From positions 54,186 through 118,185 of the forward strand of contig NZ_JACVPS010000007.1 of NCBI RefSeq assembly GCF_018881755.1: 64,000 nt of DNA. Direction: 5' to 3'. The stretch comes from Polynucleobacter finlandensis (GTDB lineage: Bacteria > Pseudomonadota > Gammaproteobacteria > Burkholderiales > Burkholderiaceae). Under the pieces are notes generated by a model. It searched no databases, was not told the origin of the DNA, and saw only the letters and a list, made by a program, of their open reading frames with translations. The translations under genes were made by a program, and so were the position numbers. Positions 47,813 through 54,801 of this stretch are shown here, piece by piece (the first letter of the stretch is position 1; each line of letters starts with the position of its first letter).

Positions 47813-47949
47813 TCACTGATAGTCGCCAGCAAGACTGGCTTCTTCATTGTCGATATCTGTAAAACCTCTCATCCTTTTCCCTCTAAATAAGGAATAACCG
47901 CTTTTCTTTACTCGTCGATTACTCGTGAAAAACGACACCACGTCCATTC

Positions 47950-48064
47950 CGGCAAGCGGTTCCACCGACATCACGAATTGCTAAGACCGCAAGGGTCTTC
48001 CCCATGCCTGCTATCCGCTAAAGCGAATGCAGTCAGGTGAAAGCAATTGTTCTGGCGCGGTCGC
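47950..48064 (+). ncRNA. Candidate structured RNA, copy 2
   Basis: A second copy of the same element about 475 bp downstream. The closing stem is AATTGCT (47976-47982)/AGCAATT (48042-48048), with compensated changes relative to copy 1. The internal hairpins are AAGACC/GGTCTT and CTGC..CGCT/AGCG..GCAG. The outer stem and T-run of copy 1 are not kept. The flanks GGCAAGCG and TTCCACCGAC are shared. Confidence 0.5.
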
Positions 48065-48526
48065 TCATTTCTCCCCATCAACGTTGCGCGCTCTACTACG
48101 CTCCTTTAACGGGTCACTGTATTGCGCATTATTCAGGGTGAGGGCTCCGACCAATTAATCTGGATGATGGCTTGTCGAAGGATTCCGTGCGCTCTATGTT
48201 CGTTAAGAAAAACCTAGTGAAGTCCAGGGCAAGATTTTCAGGGGTGAAATTCGTTGTGCTCGGCTTCGATGTGACTCGCCTGCATTCCAGTGGAATAAAA
48301 AACTATAAGAGCTGGGAAAGGAAAAATGATTGTCCTCACATCCATCTTGAATACGTGCTTATCTTCAATTTGAAAGTGGGAAATTGGAGCGAAGCATCTC
48401 AGTAGCCCATTGTTAAAACTCCTCAACCTATTGGAGCAAAAACAGCTTGAGGCTGCTGCCTAAGCTATTTCGGTTTAATCCGGTATGTATTTGGGTTGAT
48501 GCAAGATCATAAGACGTGCCTATTCA

Positions 48527-48568
48527 GGTCTATTCCGGTTGACATTCCGGTCTAATCGGGTTTATAAT
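48527..48568 (+). promoter_or_regulatory. Strong promoter and direct-repeat operator of fic
   Basis: TTGACA (48539-48544) and TATAAT (48563-48568) with an 18-bp spacer. Two 14-bp direct repeats, GGTCTATTCCGGTT (48527-48540) and GGTCTAATCGGGTT (48549-48562), start 22 bp apart, two helical turns, and overlap both hexamers. The expected start site is at or just before the fic ATG (48576), so the mRNA is probably leaderless. Confidence 0.75.
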
Positions 48569-48575
48569 CGAGCCT

Positions 48576-49622
48576 ATGAATACTGAAACCATTGTTATCA
48601 CGCCTGACTTGCTCAATCTGTTGAGCGAAGTCGATGAGTTTAAAGGCGCTTGGCGTGCATTGGGAACTTTGGCGCCAGAGCGCCTCAATGCATTGCGACA
48701 TGTGGCAACCATAGAAAGTATCGGTTCATCAACCCGCATCGAAGGTAGCAAGTTGACTGACCGCGAGGTTGAGAAACTACTTTCAAAAATAGAGATTAAG
48801 AAGTTTGATAGTCGTGACGAGCAAGAGGTTGCTGGTTACGCCGAGACAATGGAAACTATTTTCCATTCCTTTGATGACATCCCGATTACCGAGAATCATT
48901 TAAAGCAACTGCATCGCGATCTTTTGCGTTATAGCCAAAAGGATGAGCGACACAGAGGTGAATATAAGAAGTTACCGAATAATGTGGTTGCCTTTGATGC
49001 TGATGGAAAGATGGTTGGCGTAGTTTTTGAAACAGCAACTCCGTTTGATACTCCGCGTCGGATGACTGAGTTAGTTGAATGGCTCAAAGATGCGCGAGAG
49101 TTGGGGCGATTACACCCACTACTGATCGTAGCTGTTTTCATAGTCACATTCTTAGAAATCCATCCTTTTCAAGATGGTAACGGACGACTCAGTCGTATTT
49201 TGACGACGTTATTGCTTTTACAAGCCGGCTATATTTATGTTCCTTATAGCTCGCTTGAAAGCGTTATCGAGCAGAGTAAAGATAACTACTATTTAGCTCT
49301 ACGTCAGACTCAGCAATCTCTGCATAGCGAAACGCCAAACTGGCAGCCATGGTTATTGTTCTTCATGCGAGCACTTCAGCAACAGAAGAGGCGGCTGGCT
49401 GCTAAAGTTGAGCGTGAAAAAGGATCGCTGGCGTTATTGCCGGAATTGGCCGTTAAGGCTCTTGATTACGTTCGCGATCATGGACGCGTAACTACGCGTG
49501 ATATGGTCCGTGAATTCGGTGCAAGCCCGAACACTCTAAAAACAACGTTTAGTAGTCTCGTTAAAAAAGGGTTATTGGTACGGCATGGAGGAGGGCGCTC
49601 AATTTGGTATGGCTTACCGTGA
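48576..49622 (+). CDS. Fic-domain protein with N-terminal inhibitory motif and C-terminal winged helix
   Basis: A 348-residue probable AMP-transferase. The Fic motif HPFQDGNGRLSR is intact at residues 196-207. The N-terminal inhibitory motif S-x-x-x-E-G is at 52-57 (STRIEG), which marks a self-inhibited class II Fic, so no separate antitoxin is needed. A C-terminal winged-helix domain (VTTRDMVREFGASPNTLKTT) about residues 290-348 may bind DNA and control its own promoter. It is an island gene without close partners; an anti-phage or host-regulating role is possible but unproven. Confidence 0.9.
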   Translation: MNTETIVITPDLLNLLSEVDEFKGAWRALGTLAPERLNALRHVATIESIGSSTRIEGSKLTDREVEKLLSKIEIKKFDSRDEQEVAGYAETMETIFHSFDDIPITENHLKQLHRDLLRYSQKDERHRGEYKKLPNNVVAFDADGKMVGVVFETATPFDTPRRMTELVEWLKDARELGRLHPLLIVAVFIVTFLEIHPFQDGNGRLSRILTTLLLLQAGYIYVPYSSLESVIEQSKDNYYLALRQTQQSLHSETPNWQPWLLFFMRALQQQKRRLAAKVEREKGSLALLPELAVKALDYVRDHGRVTTRDMVREFGASPNTLKTTFSSLVKKGLLVRHGGGRSIWYGLP

Positions 49623-49646
49623 AAGTGTATGGATAGGAAATATTGT

Positions 49647-49680
49647 GGACGTAGTTATGGACTGGACGTAGTTATGGACT
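49647..49680 (+). repeat. Tandem 17-bp duplication
   Basis: Two exact head-to-tail copies of GGACGTAGTTATGGACT just after fic. Probably a recent slippage duplication; it may also duplicate a binding site. Confidence 0.85.
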
Positions 49681-49724
49681 AAGACATTAAATTAAAACTA
49701 ATGTTTGATTCATGCTAAATTGTC

Positions 49725-49778
49725 CAAATCTACTTAACTACCAGCTGTTTTCTACGCCAATGCACTTAAGTAGATTTG
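49725..49778. repeat. 13-bp inverted repeat at the 3' end of the Rep-like gene
   Basis: CAAATCTACTTAA (49725-49737) and TTAAGTAGATTTG (49766-49778) are perfect inverted arms with a 28-bp loop. The right arm lies within the last codons of the Rep-like gene. Without a T-run it is a poor terminator. It could be an origin or nick-site hairpin. Confidence 0.6.
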
Positions 49779-50294
49779 CGGTTGTTTGATGTCTTGAAGG
49801 CTCAAGGCATCTAAGTTACCAACTTCTGCTTCTTTTGTTATGTACGTAATCCAACCACGGCTATCGCTTAGTGGCTTGACAACAATGTCGCGATCTCCAA
49901 AATCGCAACCTTCCCAAGCTCGTGCTACTGCAGAGTAAATATCAACATTGGGTGGCAAGTTGCCAATTGCAAGGTGTGCATGGAGGTGCTTGCCGTTATG
50001 CAAGCCCTCTAAGCTCGAAATCATTAGTGGGACTGAAAATGCTTTTGTAGACGTGCGTTTACTGTCTCTGCCAAACAGCAAAGATGTAAGTAGCTGATAA
50101 AAATAATTCAGAGTGCTTATTGCAATTTCTTCATTTAGATAGGTCAACCTACCTTTAGCTGGATAGTATCTTTCGAAGCTTCGAGGCTTTACGTAGGCCT
50201 GTGTTTTAAACGTCAATGTGACGGCATGTGTGAGATGCGGTTTAAATTGACTGATTGTTTCTACCAGCGCCTCGTGAAGTTGAGTATTTCGCAT
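49752..50294 (-). CDS. HUH/YxxK Rep-like protein (inovirus Gp2/YfjJ-like)
   Basis: A 180-residue protein with three motifs in the order of rolling-circle Rep nucleases. These are motif 1 AVTLTFK (24-30), motif 2 HLHAHLAI (103-110) with the His-x-His pair, and motif 3 YITKE with Tyr151 and Lys154. These would nick DNA and stay joined to the 5' end. Prophage proteins of the YfjJ/inovirus Gp2 type look similar and often follow an AlpA gene, as here (15 bp). It is short compared with full Reps and has no helicase. The assignment rests on motifs only. Confidence 0.65.
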   Translation of the reverse strand: MRNTQLHEALVETISQFKPHLTHAVTLTFKTQAYVKPRSFERYYPAKGRLTYLNEEIAISTLNYFYQLLTSLLFGRDSKRTSTKAFSVPLMISSLEGLHNGKHLHAHLAIGNLPPNVDIYSAVARAWEGCDFGDRDIVVKPLSDSRGWITYITKEAEVGNLDALSLQDIKQPQIYLSALA

Positions 50295-50309
50295 TGAGTC
50301 TTATGCGAA

Positions 50310-50654
50310 CTATTGGACTAATGCTGGTGAAGAGTAGTTTCGTTTTGAAACGCGGGCTATTCCATTCGTATTGAGCGGGCTTGAATCCAAGTGCTTATGT
50401 TTGTTTGCTTCGATGAACTCAGCTAGATCTCTAAGGTCGCATACCCAAGGCTTACCCACCTTATAGAAAATCTCAGTCAGTGGTGTATCTTTTTTTTCTA
50501 TAATTTTCTGTAATGTGTGTTCGCTGTAGCCGAGATATGCAGCGACCTCTCGTTTGGTGATAACCAGGCGGTTACCAAAATACTGCAGCATAATATTGAT
50601 TACGCTGATATGTTCACTTCTGTTTTGTTGCATTTTTTGACCCGAATAATTCAA
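50310..50654 (-). CDS. AlpA/excisionase-like helix-turn-helix protein
   Basis: A 114-residue protein with a MerR/AlpA-like winged helix (VITKREVAAYLGYSEHTLQKIIEK, then TEIFYKVGKPWVCDLRDLAEFIE). Such proteins act as excision directionality factors and activators of integrase genes. The CTAGTTT/AAACTAG inverted repeat 20 bp upstream, and the phased AACTAGT repeats near the right attachment site, suggest one protein binding both. It is the first gene of a unit with the Rep-like gene. Confidence 0.75.
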   Translation of the reverse strand: MNYSGQKMQQNRSEHISVINIMLQYFGNRLVITKREVAAYLGYSEHTLQKIIEKKDTPLTEIFYKVGKPWVCDLRDLAEFIEANKHKHLDSSPLNTNGIARVSKRNYSSPALVQ

Positions 50655-50673
50655 TTTTATTTCCCGAAGATGA

Positions 50674-50698
50674 CTAGTTTTTATTGCTAATAAACTAG
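50674..50698. promoter_or_regulatory. CTAGTTT/AAACTAG inverted repeat upstream of the alpA-like gene
   Basis: Seven-bp perfect arms (50674-50680 and 50692-50698) in a 190-bp AT-rich divergent intergenic region. Shares the ACTAG core with the repeats at 53294-53320. Confidence 0.55.
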
Positions 50699-50844
50699 CT
50701 TATTTTATATAAATCATTTATAATAAAGGTACTTAGTACTTGTGATTTATTAACTATAAGTTAACATTTAATTTATAAAATGTCAAGACATATTTTTATT
50801 AAATTTTTATTTATCAATTAAAACAATGTTTTAGGGAAATCACT

Positions 50845-51276
50845 ATGGAAATAAATTGGACTAAACTAGCTGAAATTATTAAAACTCAGCCCTGTGTTGG
50901 CGAAACAGATGCGGGTTTAAGTCGTGTAATTGGCACGTCTAAAGTCGTCATCAGTGGCTGGCAGTCTGGAGTGCGTGACCTGCCTTTTTTACAAAAGGCC
51001 CGAATGCTTGATTTTTCCGGGTATCAGGAAGAGTTGACGCAGATGCTCTCGATAGTTCCAAAAAATAAGCAGTTAATACTACGCAAGAAGCTTCAAGCCT
51101 TAAGTACTTCCTGGGAATCGTATAAGGAGCTACATAATCCAAAGCCATTCCCACCGTTTAGTGAATTAATTGTTAAGGACGATGAGGCAGTAAAGCTACC
51201 AGACGGGCCTTCTAGAGTGAAGCTGGATAAGTTTGGATTTGCTCTTAGCCCTGGGGATATCGAGAATAAGGAATAG
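50845..51276 (+). CDS. Putative helix-turn-helix regulator of the element
   Basis: A 143-residue protein. Residues about 15-55 (GETDAGLSRVIGTSKVVISGWQ) look like a Cro/CI-type helix-turn-helix. The rest is helical with a Pro-rich stretch (NPKPFPPFSEL). It diverges from the AlpA-like gene across an AT-rich 190-bp region, the position of a phage-type switch. A GGGAAATC ribosome site precedes the ATG. I do not recognise an exact family. Confidence 0.6.
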   Translation: MEINWTKLAEIIKTQPCVGETDAGLSRVIGTSKVVISGWQSGVRDLPFLQKARMLDFSGYQEELTQMLSIVPKNKQLILRKKLQALSTSWESYKELHNPKPFPPFSELIVKDDEAVKLPDGPSRVKLDKFGFALSPGDIENKE

Positions 51277-51371
51277 CCTGAAATCTAGATAAATATTTAG
51301 TGGCTGCAGCTTCAGGGTAGCTGGGTTGCTTTATCGATAAAGATGTATAAAATTTGATACAATTAGATTGA

Positions 51372-51719
51372 ATGGCAGAAAAACCAATTGACTGGCGGGG
51401 GTCATCCTTTAAAGATATTAAAGATGATGGTATTTTTTCGGCAGATGCCAGGAGGGAAGCTGGTCACCAATTGAATCTAGTTCAAATGGGATTGGACCCT
51501 GATGACTGGAAACCTTTTGAGGAAGTTGGTGCAGGCACCAAAGAAATTCGTATCAATTTAGATGATGGTTGGTTTAGGGTGATGTACGTAGCTAAATTTG
51601 TAGAGTCGGTATACGTTCTGCATTGCTTTAAAAAGAAGTCACGCGTAACCAGTAAGCAGGACAAAGAAATTGCCACTAGTAGATACAAGGCAGTGATTAA
51701 GGAAAGGATAAAAAAATGA
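51372..51719 (+). CDS. HigB/Gp49-like RelE-superfamily toxin
   Basis: A 115-residue toxin. GTKEIRINLDDGWFRVMYVAK followed by VYVLHCFKKKSRVTSKQDKEIA is the phage Gp49/HigB signature, with the basic residues of the RNase site. In this type the toxin gene comes first. It overlaps the antitoxin by 4 bp. Likely stabilises the element by addiction or blocks phage. Confidence 0.88.
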   Translation: MAEKPIDWRGSSFKDIKDDGIFSADARREAGHQLNLVQMGLDPDDWKPFEEVGAGTKEIRINLDDGWFRVMYVAKFVESVYVLHCFKKKSRVTSKQDKEIATSRYKAVIKERIKK

Positions 51720-52048
51720 CACAAAATACAAAATCAACGCATATTACTGCTGTTGGTGAAAACGTCTTTGCCGATCTTGGATTCTCTCCCAAAGAGGCTG
51801 CAGCCTTGCAGGCCAAATCGAAACGAATTATCTCCGAAAAGTTGGCCATCAAAGAGTCATTGATGGCTGAGTTATCTTCATGGATTGATGAAAAGAAACT
51901 CAAACAACATGATGCCGCCATTATTCTTGGCATTACCCGCCCAAGAGTTTCGGACGTAGTTCATAAAAAGACCGTTAAGTTCACGATAGATTCACTTGTG
52001 GATATGTTGGCCAGAACAGGCAAGCGCGTTGAGTTAGCTATTCGATAG
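51716..52048 (+). CDS. XRE-family (HigA-like) antitoxin
   Basis: A 110-residue protein with a C-terminal helix-turn-helix (KKLKQHDAAIILGITRPRVSDVV, then FTIDSLVDMLARTGKRVEL), as in antitoxins paired with Gp49-like toxins. The ATG overlaps the toxin stop (ATGA). It should neutralise the toxin and repress the promoter before 51372. Confidence 0.88.
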   Translation: MTQNTKSTHITAVGENVFADLGFSPKEAAALQAKSKRIISEKLAIKESLMAELSSWIDEKKLKQHDAAIILGITRPRVSDVVHKKTVKFTIDSLVDMLARTGKRVELAIR

Positions 52049-52107
52049 CAAGCGGGCTGTCAATCACAAAAATCTGATACGCTAATTTTAAAAAATCTAA
52101 ATGCTTT

Positions 52108-53238
52108 TTAAGTAAGGGCAACCCAGCCACTGGGTTTTTCTTCATGTAGGTTCTTGGAAACCATATTCATATAGCGCTGCATTGAGCGTAAATCTTTATG
52201 CCCGCTATTAACTTGGATCTTCGGTATCGTCCAACCGAACTCCACCATCCGAGAGCAAAACTCATGACGTAAATCGTGAAAGTGGAGGTTCTCAATTCCA
52301 AGTCGTTTTACTGCTCTTGGAAATACGCTTGAGATGGTATCTGCCGAGTATGGGAAAACTAGCTGAGGGTGTTTTCCTTTTTGCGCCATGAGAATATCGT
52401 AGGTGTCGTATCCGGTTTGCCAGATCAGTGCGATCTCACTATCTTTACCCTTTTTTTGCCTCGGATCTTTTCGATCCCTAATCCAGATGGTTTTATTAAC
52501 TTCATTGAGCTCTTTCCATTCTAGGCGCACAATTTCGCCAAGTCGCAAACCGGTACCTACTGCAAATCGCGCTAATACTCCGAGTGGAATGTCGCGCTCA
52601 GGTCTGATGACTTCGAAATAGTTAATGAGCTGATCAAGCTCCTCTTGCGATGGTCTTCTGGATCTTTCAATGCCATCGTGAATGAGATGGTTCATTTCCA
52701 AAGCTCTTCTAGACTCTGTAATGAGATTCTCATTGACGGAGTATTTCTCAGCTTTTGCCCACTTTAAGACCGTTCCGATGTAACTAAATTCAGCATTCAA
52801 TGTACTCCCGCCAGCGCCTGGTGATTCTTTGATTGTTCCGTCTTTGAGTGTTTGAGTTTTCGGCAGCTGCCTTTCTCTGCCATGCTTTATTAAGTCTTGG
52901 GTAGAAAGGCTATCAATTCTCTTTTTGGCGAGATTACTTCTTTTGATCAGCTTATAGGCCCCAATCTTAGATCGTCCAAAATTGTCACCAACTGCACCAA
53001 TGTATTCATCTATTAAGTCGGACAGGGATCTTTCACCATGGATGTTCTGGTTGATAGTTCCCTGTAAAATCTGAGCAAGCGTTATCTTTTTATATGTTTC
53101 CGCTTGCTTGCGTGTCTTAAAAGATTTGGAGACTTTGATGGTCTCGCCGGTAAAAGGGCATTTCTGTCTAATGCGAACCTTATAGGTTGTTCCCTTGATG
53201 CCTTTTAACTCAATAATAAAATCTTCTTGTTTTTCCAT
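52108..53238 (-). CDS. int: Tyrosine-type site-specific integrase
   Basis: A 376-residue phage-type integrase. The N-terminal arm-binding part spans about 1-65 (YKVRIRQKCPFTGETIKVSKSFKTRKQ in spirit), the core-binding SAM-like domain 70-170, and the catalytic domain 195-370. Catalytic residues visible: Arg232 (GTGLRLGE), His321-x-x-Arg324-His325, His347 (SGH) and Tyr356 (MQRYMN). It lies beside the right attachment site and faces away from dusA, the typical place for dusA-targeting integrases. Confidence 0.95.
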   Translation of the reverse strand: MEKQEDFIIELKGIKGTTYKVRIRQKCPFTGETIKVSKSFKTRKQAETYKKITLAQILQGTINQNIHGERSLSDLIDEYIGAVGDNFGRSKIGAYKLIKRSNLAKKRIDSLSTQDLIKHGRERQLPKTQTLKDGTIKESPGAGGSTLNAEFSYIGTVLKWAKAEKYSVNENLITESRRALEMNHLIHDGIERSRRPSQEELDQLINYFEVIRPERDIPLGVLARFAVGTGLRLGEIVRLEWKELNEVNKTIWIRDRKDPRQKKGKDSEIALIWQTGYDTYDILMAQKGKHPQLVFPYSADTISSVFPRAVKRLGIENLHFHDLRHEFCSRMVEFGWTIPKIQVNSGHKDLRSMQRYMNMVSKNLHEEKPSGWVALT

Positions 53239-53257
53239 TTACCATTCTAAACGAATT

Positions 53258-53275
53258 AGGGGCAAAAAAGGGAGC
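53258..53275 (+). repeat. Right integrase arm-type repeat
   Basis: Matches 45767-45784 at 17 of 18 positions, in direct orientation, in the gap between the integrase gene and the right core. Confidence 0.75.
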
Positions 53276-53293
53276 AATGTTTGGGGATTTAGA

Positions 53294-53320
53294 ACTAGTT
53301 GTAACTAGTAACAGCTAGTA
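53294..53320 (+). repeat. Three helically phased AACTAGT-type repeats near attR
   Basis: AACTAGT, AACTAGT and AGCTAGT start at 53294, 53304 and 53314, an exact 10-bp period. Such phasing on one face of the helix, between arm and core sites, is typical of excisionase binding. Confidence 0.7.
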
Positions 53321-53352
53321 AAAGCGAAATTAATTTTAATTAAATCAATAAG

Positions 53353-54435
53353 ATGCAAAAACAAAGCCTTAAGAGATTAGCCGTAGCGCCTATGATGGAG
53401 TGGACAGATCGTCATTGCCGCTCTTTTCACCGCACCCTTAGTAAGCAGGCGGTGCTTTATACCGAAATGGTCACTACGGGCGCACTGATTCATGGGGATG
53501 TGCCACGTCATTTGGATTACTCACAAGATCAACACCCAGTGGTATTGCAATTGGGTGGTAGCGAGCCTTCTGATTTGGCTAAGGCTGCTGAGCTTGCACA
53601 ACAGTGGGGCTATGACGAGATAGATCTCAATTGTGGTTGCCCTTCAGAGCGAGTGCAGCGCGGTGCCTTTGGTGCTTGCTTGATGGCTGAGCCAAATTTG
53701 GTGGCTGATTGTGTCAAGGCCATGAAGTCAGCTGTAGATATTCCGATTTCAGTAAAGCATCGTCTGGGTTTGGATTCAATGGATGCGGCCAATTCAGAAC
53801 GAGATTATCAATTTGCATTGAACTTCATCCTTGCGGTTGCTGATGCAGGCGCCAGTCAAGTGACCATTCATGCGCGCAATGCTGTACTAAAAGGCCTATC
53901 CCCAAAAGAGAATCGTAGCAAGCCACCCCTGCGTTATGAGGTTGCCGCCAAGCTACGAGTCGATGCGCAAAAACAATTTCCGCATCTACATGTTTTGCTC
54001 AATGGCGGACTAGAGACAAATGAACAAATTGCAGGCCATTGGAATGATTTTGATGGTTTTATGATTGGTAGGGCTGCTTATCATTTCCCAGTAATGCTCT
54101 TGGGCTGGGATGATTTGATTGATACCGATGGTGAGGCTGCAGGCTATCTCTTTAGCGAAACCGAGTGGCATCGCATTCAGATTGGATTGGTCAAGCAGGT
54201 GCAGTCCTGGTTTGATGAGTGTCGAGAAAAGGGGAAGCCTTTCTATATCGGCGCGTTTACTCGCCATATCCTGGGCCTCGCTCACGGTAGAGCAGGATCT
54301 CGCTACTGGCGTCAACGCCTCTCAGATCATCATGCCTTAGCTAAAGTTCAGAGCAAAGCAGCGATAGCTGACTTTTTCCTAGACGCTTCTCTAACCCTTG
54401 GAGACTGGGCTACTTTTGAGTTTGAGGGCGCCTAA
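53353..54435 (+). CDS. dusA: tRNA-dihydrouridine synthase A
   Basis: A 360-residue FMN enzyme reducing uridines in the tRNA D-loop. Motifs are RLAVAPMMEWTDRHCR, the EIDLNCGCPSERVQRGAFG stretch with the catalytic Cys, SVKHRLG and LNGGL. The present first seven codons and promoter come from the element; the original start is the remnant at 45658. The junction keeps the RLAVAPMMEW residues, so the enzyme is probably intact. It now depends on element-derived signals upstream. Confidence 0.95.
   Translation: MQKQSLKRLAVAPMMEWTDRHCRSFHRTLSKQAVLYTEMVTTGALIHGDVPRHLDYSQDQHPVVLQLGGSEPSDLAKAAELAQQWGYDEIDLNCGCPSERVQRGAFGACLMAEPNLVADCVKAMKSAVDIPISVKHRLGLDSMDAANSERDYQFALNFILAVADAGASQVTIHARNAVLKGLSPKENRSKPPLRYEVAAKLRVDAQKQFPHLHVLLNGGLETNEQIAGHWNDFDGFMIGRAAYHFPVMLLGWDDLIDTDGEAAGYLFSETEWHRIQIGLVKQVQSWFDECREKGKPFYIGAFTRHILGLAHGRAGSRYWRQRLSDHHALAKVQSKAAIADFFLDASLTLGDWATFEFEGA
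53374..53403 (+). other. attR core in dusA
   Basis: The 30-bp right copy of the attachment core. It matches 45679-45708 except at three third-codon positions that do not change the encoded amino acids. The crossover lies in either the 11-bp or the 12-bp identical block. Confidence 0.85.
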
Positions 54436-54458
54436 TATAGTGCTGAGTTACCGTGTTT

Positions 54459-54488
54459 TTGACAGGTTTTGAGCGTAAAAGCTATAAT
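54459..54488 (+). promoter_or_regulatory. Consensus promoter of tRNA-His
   Basis: TTGACA and TATAAT with 18 bp between them, 15 bp before the tRNA. Confidence 0.85.
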
Positions 54489-54502
54489 CTTGGATCTACG
54501 AT

Positions 54503-54579
54503 GGCGGACGTAGCTCAGTTGGTAGAGTCCCAGATTGTGATTCTGGTTGTCGCGGGTTCGAGCCCCGTCGTTCGCCCCA
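54503..54579 (+). tRNA. tRNA-His (GTG)
   Basis: Full cloverleaf of 77 nt with the extra G at -1 opposite C73, typical of tRNA-His. Anticodon GTG is at 54537-54539. The acceptor GCGGACG pairs with CGTTCGC, and CCA is encoded. D-loop AGTTGGTA and T-loop TTCGAGC are normal. Confidence 0.97.
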
Positions 54580-54591
54580 CCGCAGATCAAT

Positions 54592-54616
54592 AAAAGACCT
54601 CATTTGAGGTCTTTTT
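54592..54616 (+). terminator. Intrinsic terminator after tRNA-His
   Basis: AAAAGACCTC/GAGGTCTTTT stem with an ATTT loop and a T-run. Confidence 0.92.
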
Positions 54617-54801
54617 CTTTGTCTTAGAATCGTTTGATCGCGGTAGTAATTATTTTGTCAAGACTCAATCCGCGTGTGATCTATCTCAATTACTCTTCAT
54701 CATTAAAGAGTAGAGTGAGCGAGTCACAACTTGATTTTTTAGGATCAATGTGATTAAGTTTAGGAAGTCACCTTTAAACTATCCACTTTCTAAGGCAAAG
54801 A

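Larger units (their letters stand above)
45679..53403. mobile_element. 7.7-kb integrative element in the 5' end of dusA
   Basis: Bounded by a 30-bp imperfect direct repeat (27 of 30 identical) at 45679-45708 and 53374-53403, with a tyrosine integrase gene next to the right end. Just inside each end is an 18-bp repeat (17 of 18 identical), the probable integrase arm sites. Integration at the dusA 5' end is a known strategy of a group of phages and islands. Cargo: a frameshifted small gene, iteron-like repeats, a long non-coding tract, fic, a Rep-like gene, two HTH genes and a toxin-antitoxin pair. No capsid, terminase or conjugation genes are seen, so it looks like a small island or satellite. 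Confidence 0.9.

Noticed and set aside
47578..47847. 89-codon open frame on the minus strand in the non-coding island tract
   Set aside because: It overlaps the first structured-element copy, has no clear ribosome site and its composition is not protein-like; better explained as chance.
46855..48064. Integron cassette array or CRISPR array as explanation for the repeats
   Set aside because: No attC-type R/L boxes around genes and no constant repeat length with unique spacers; spacing is irregular.
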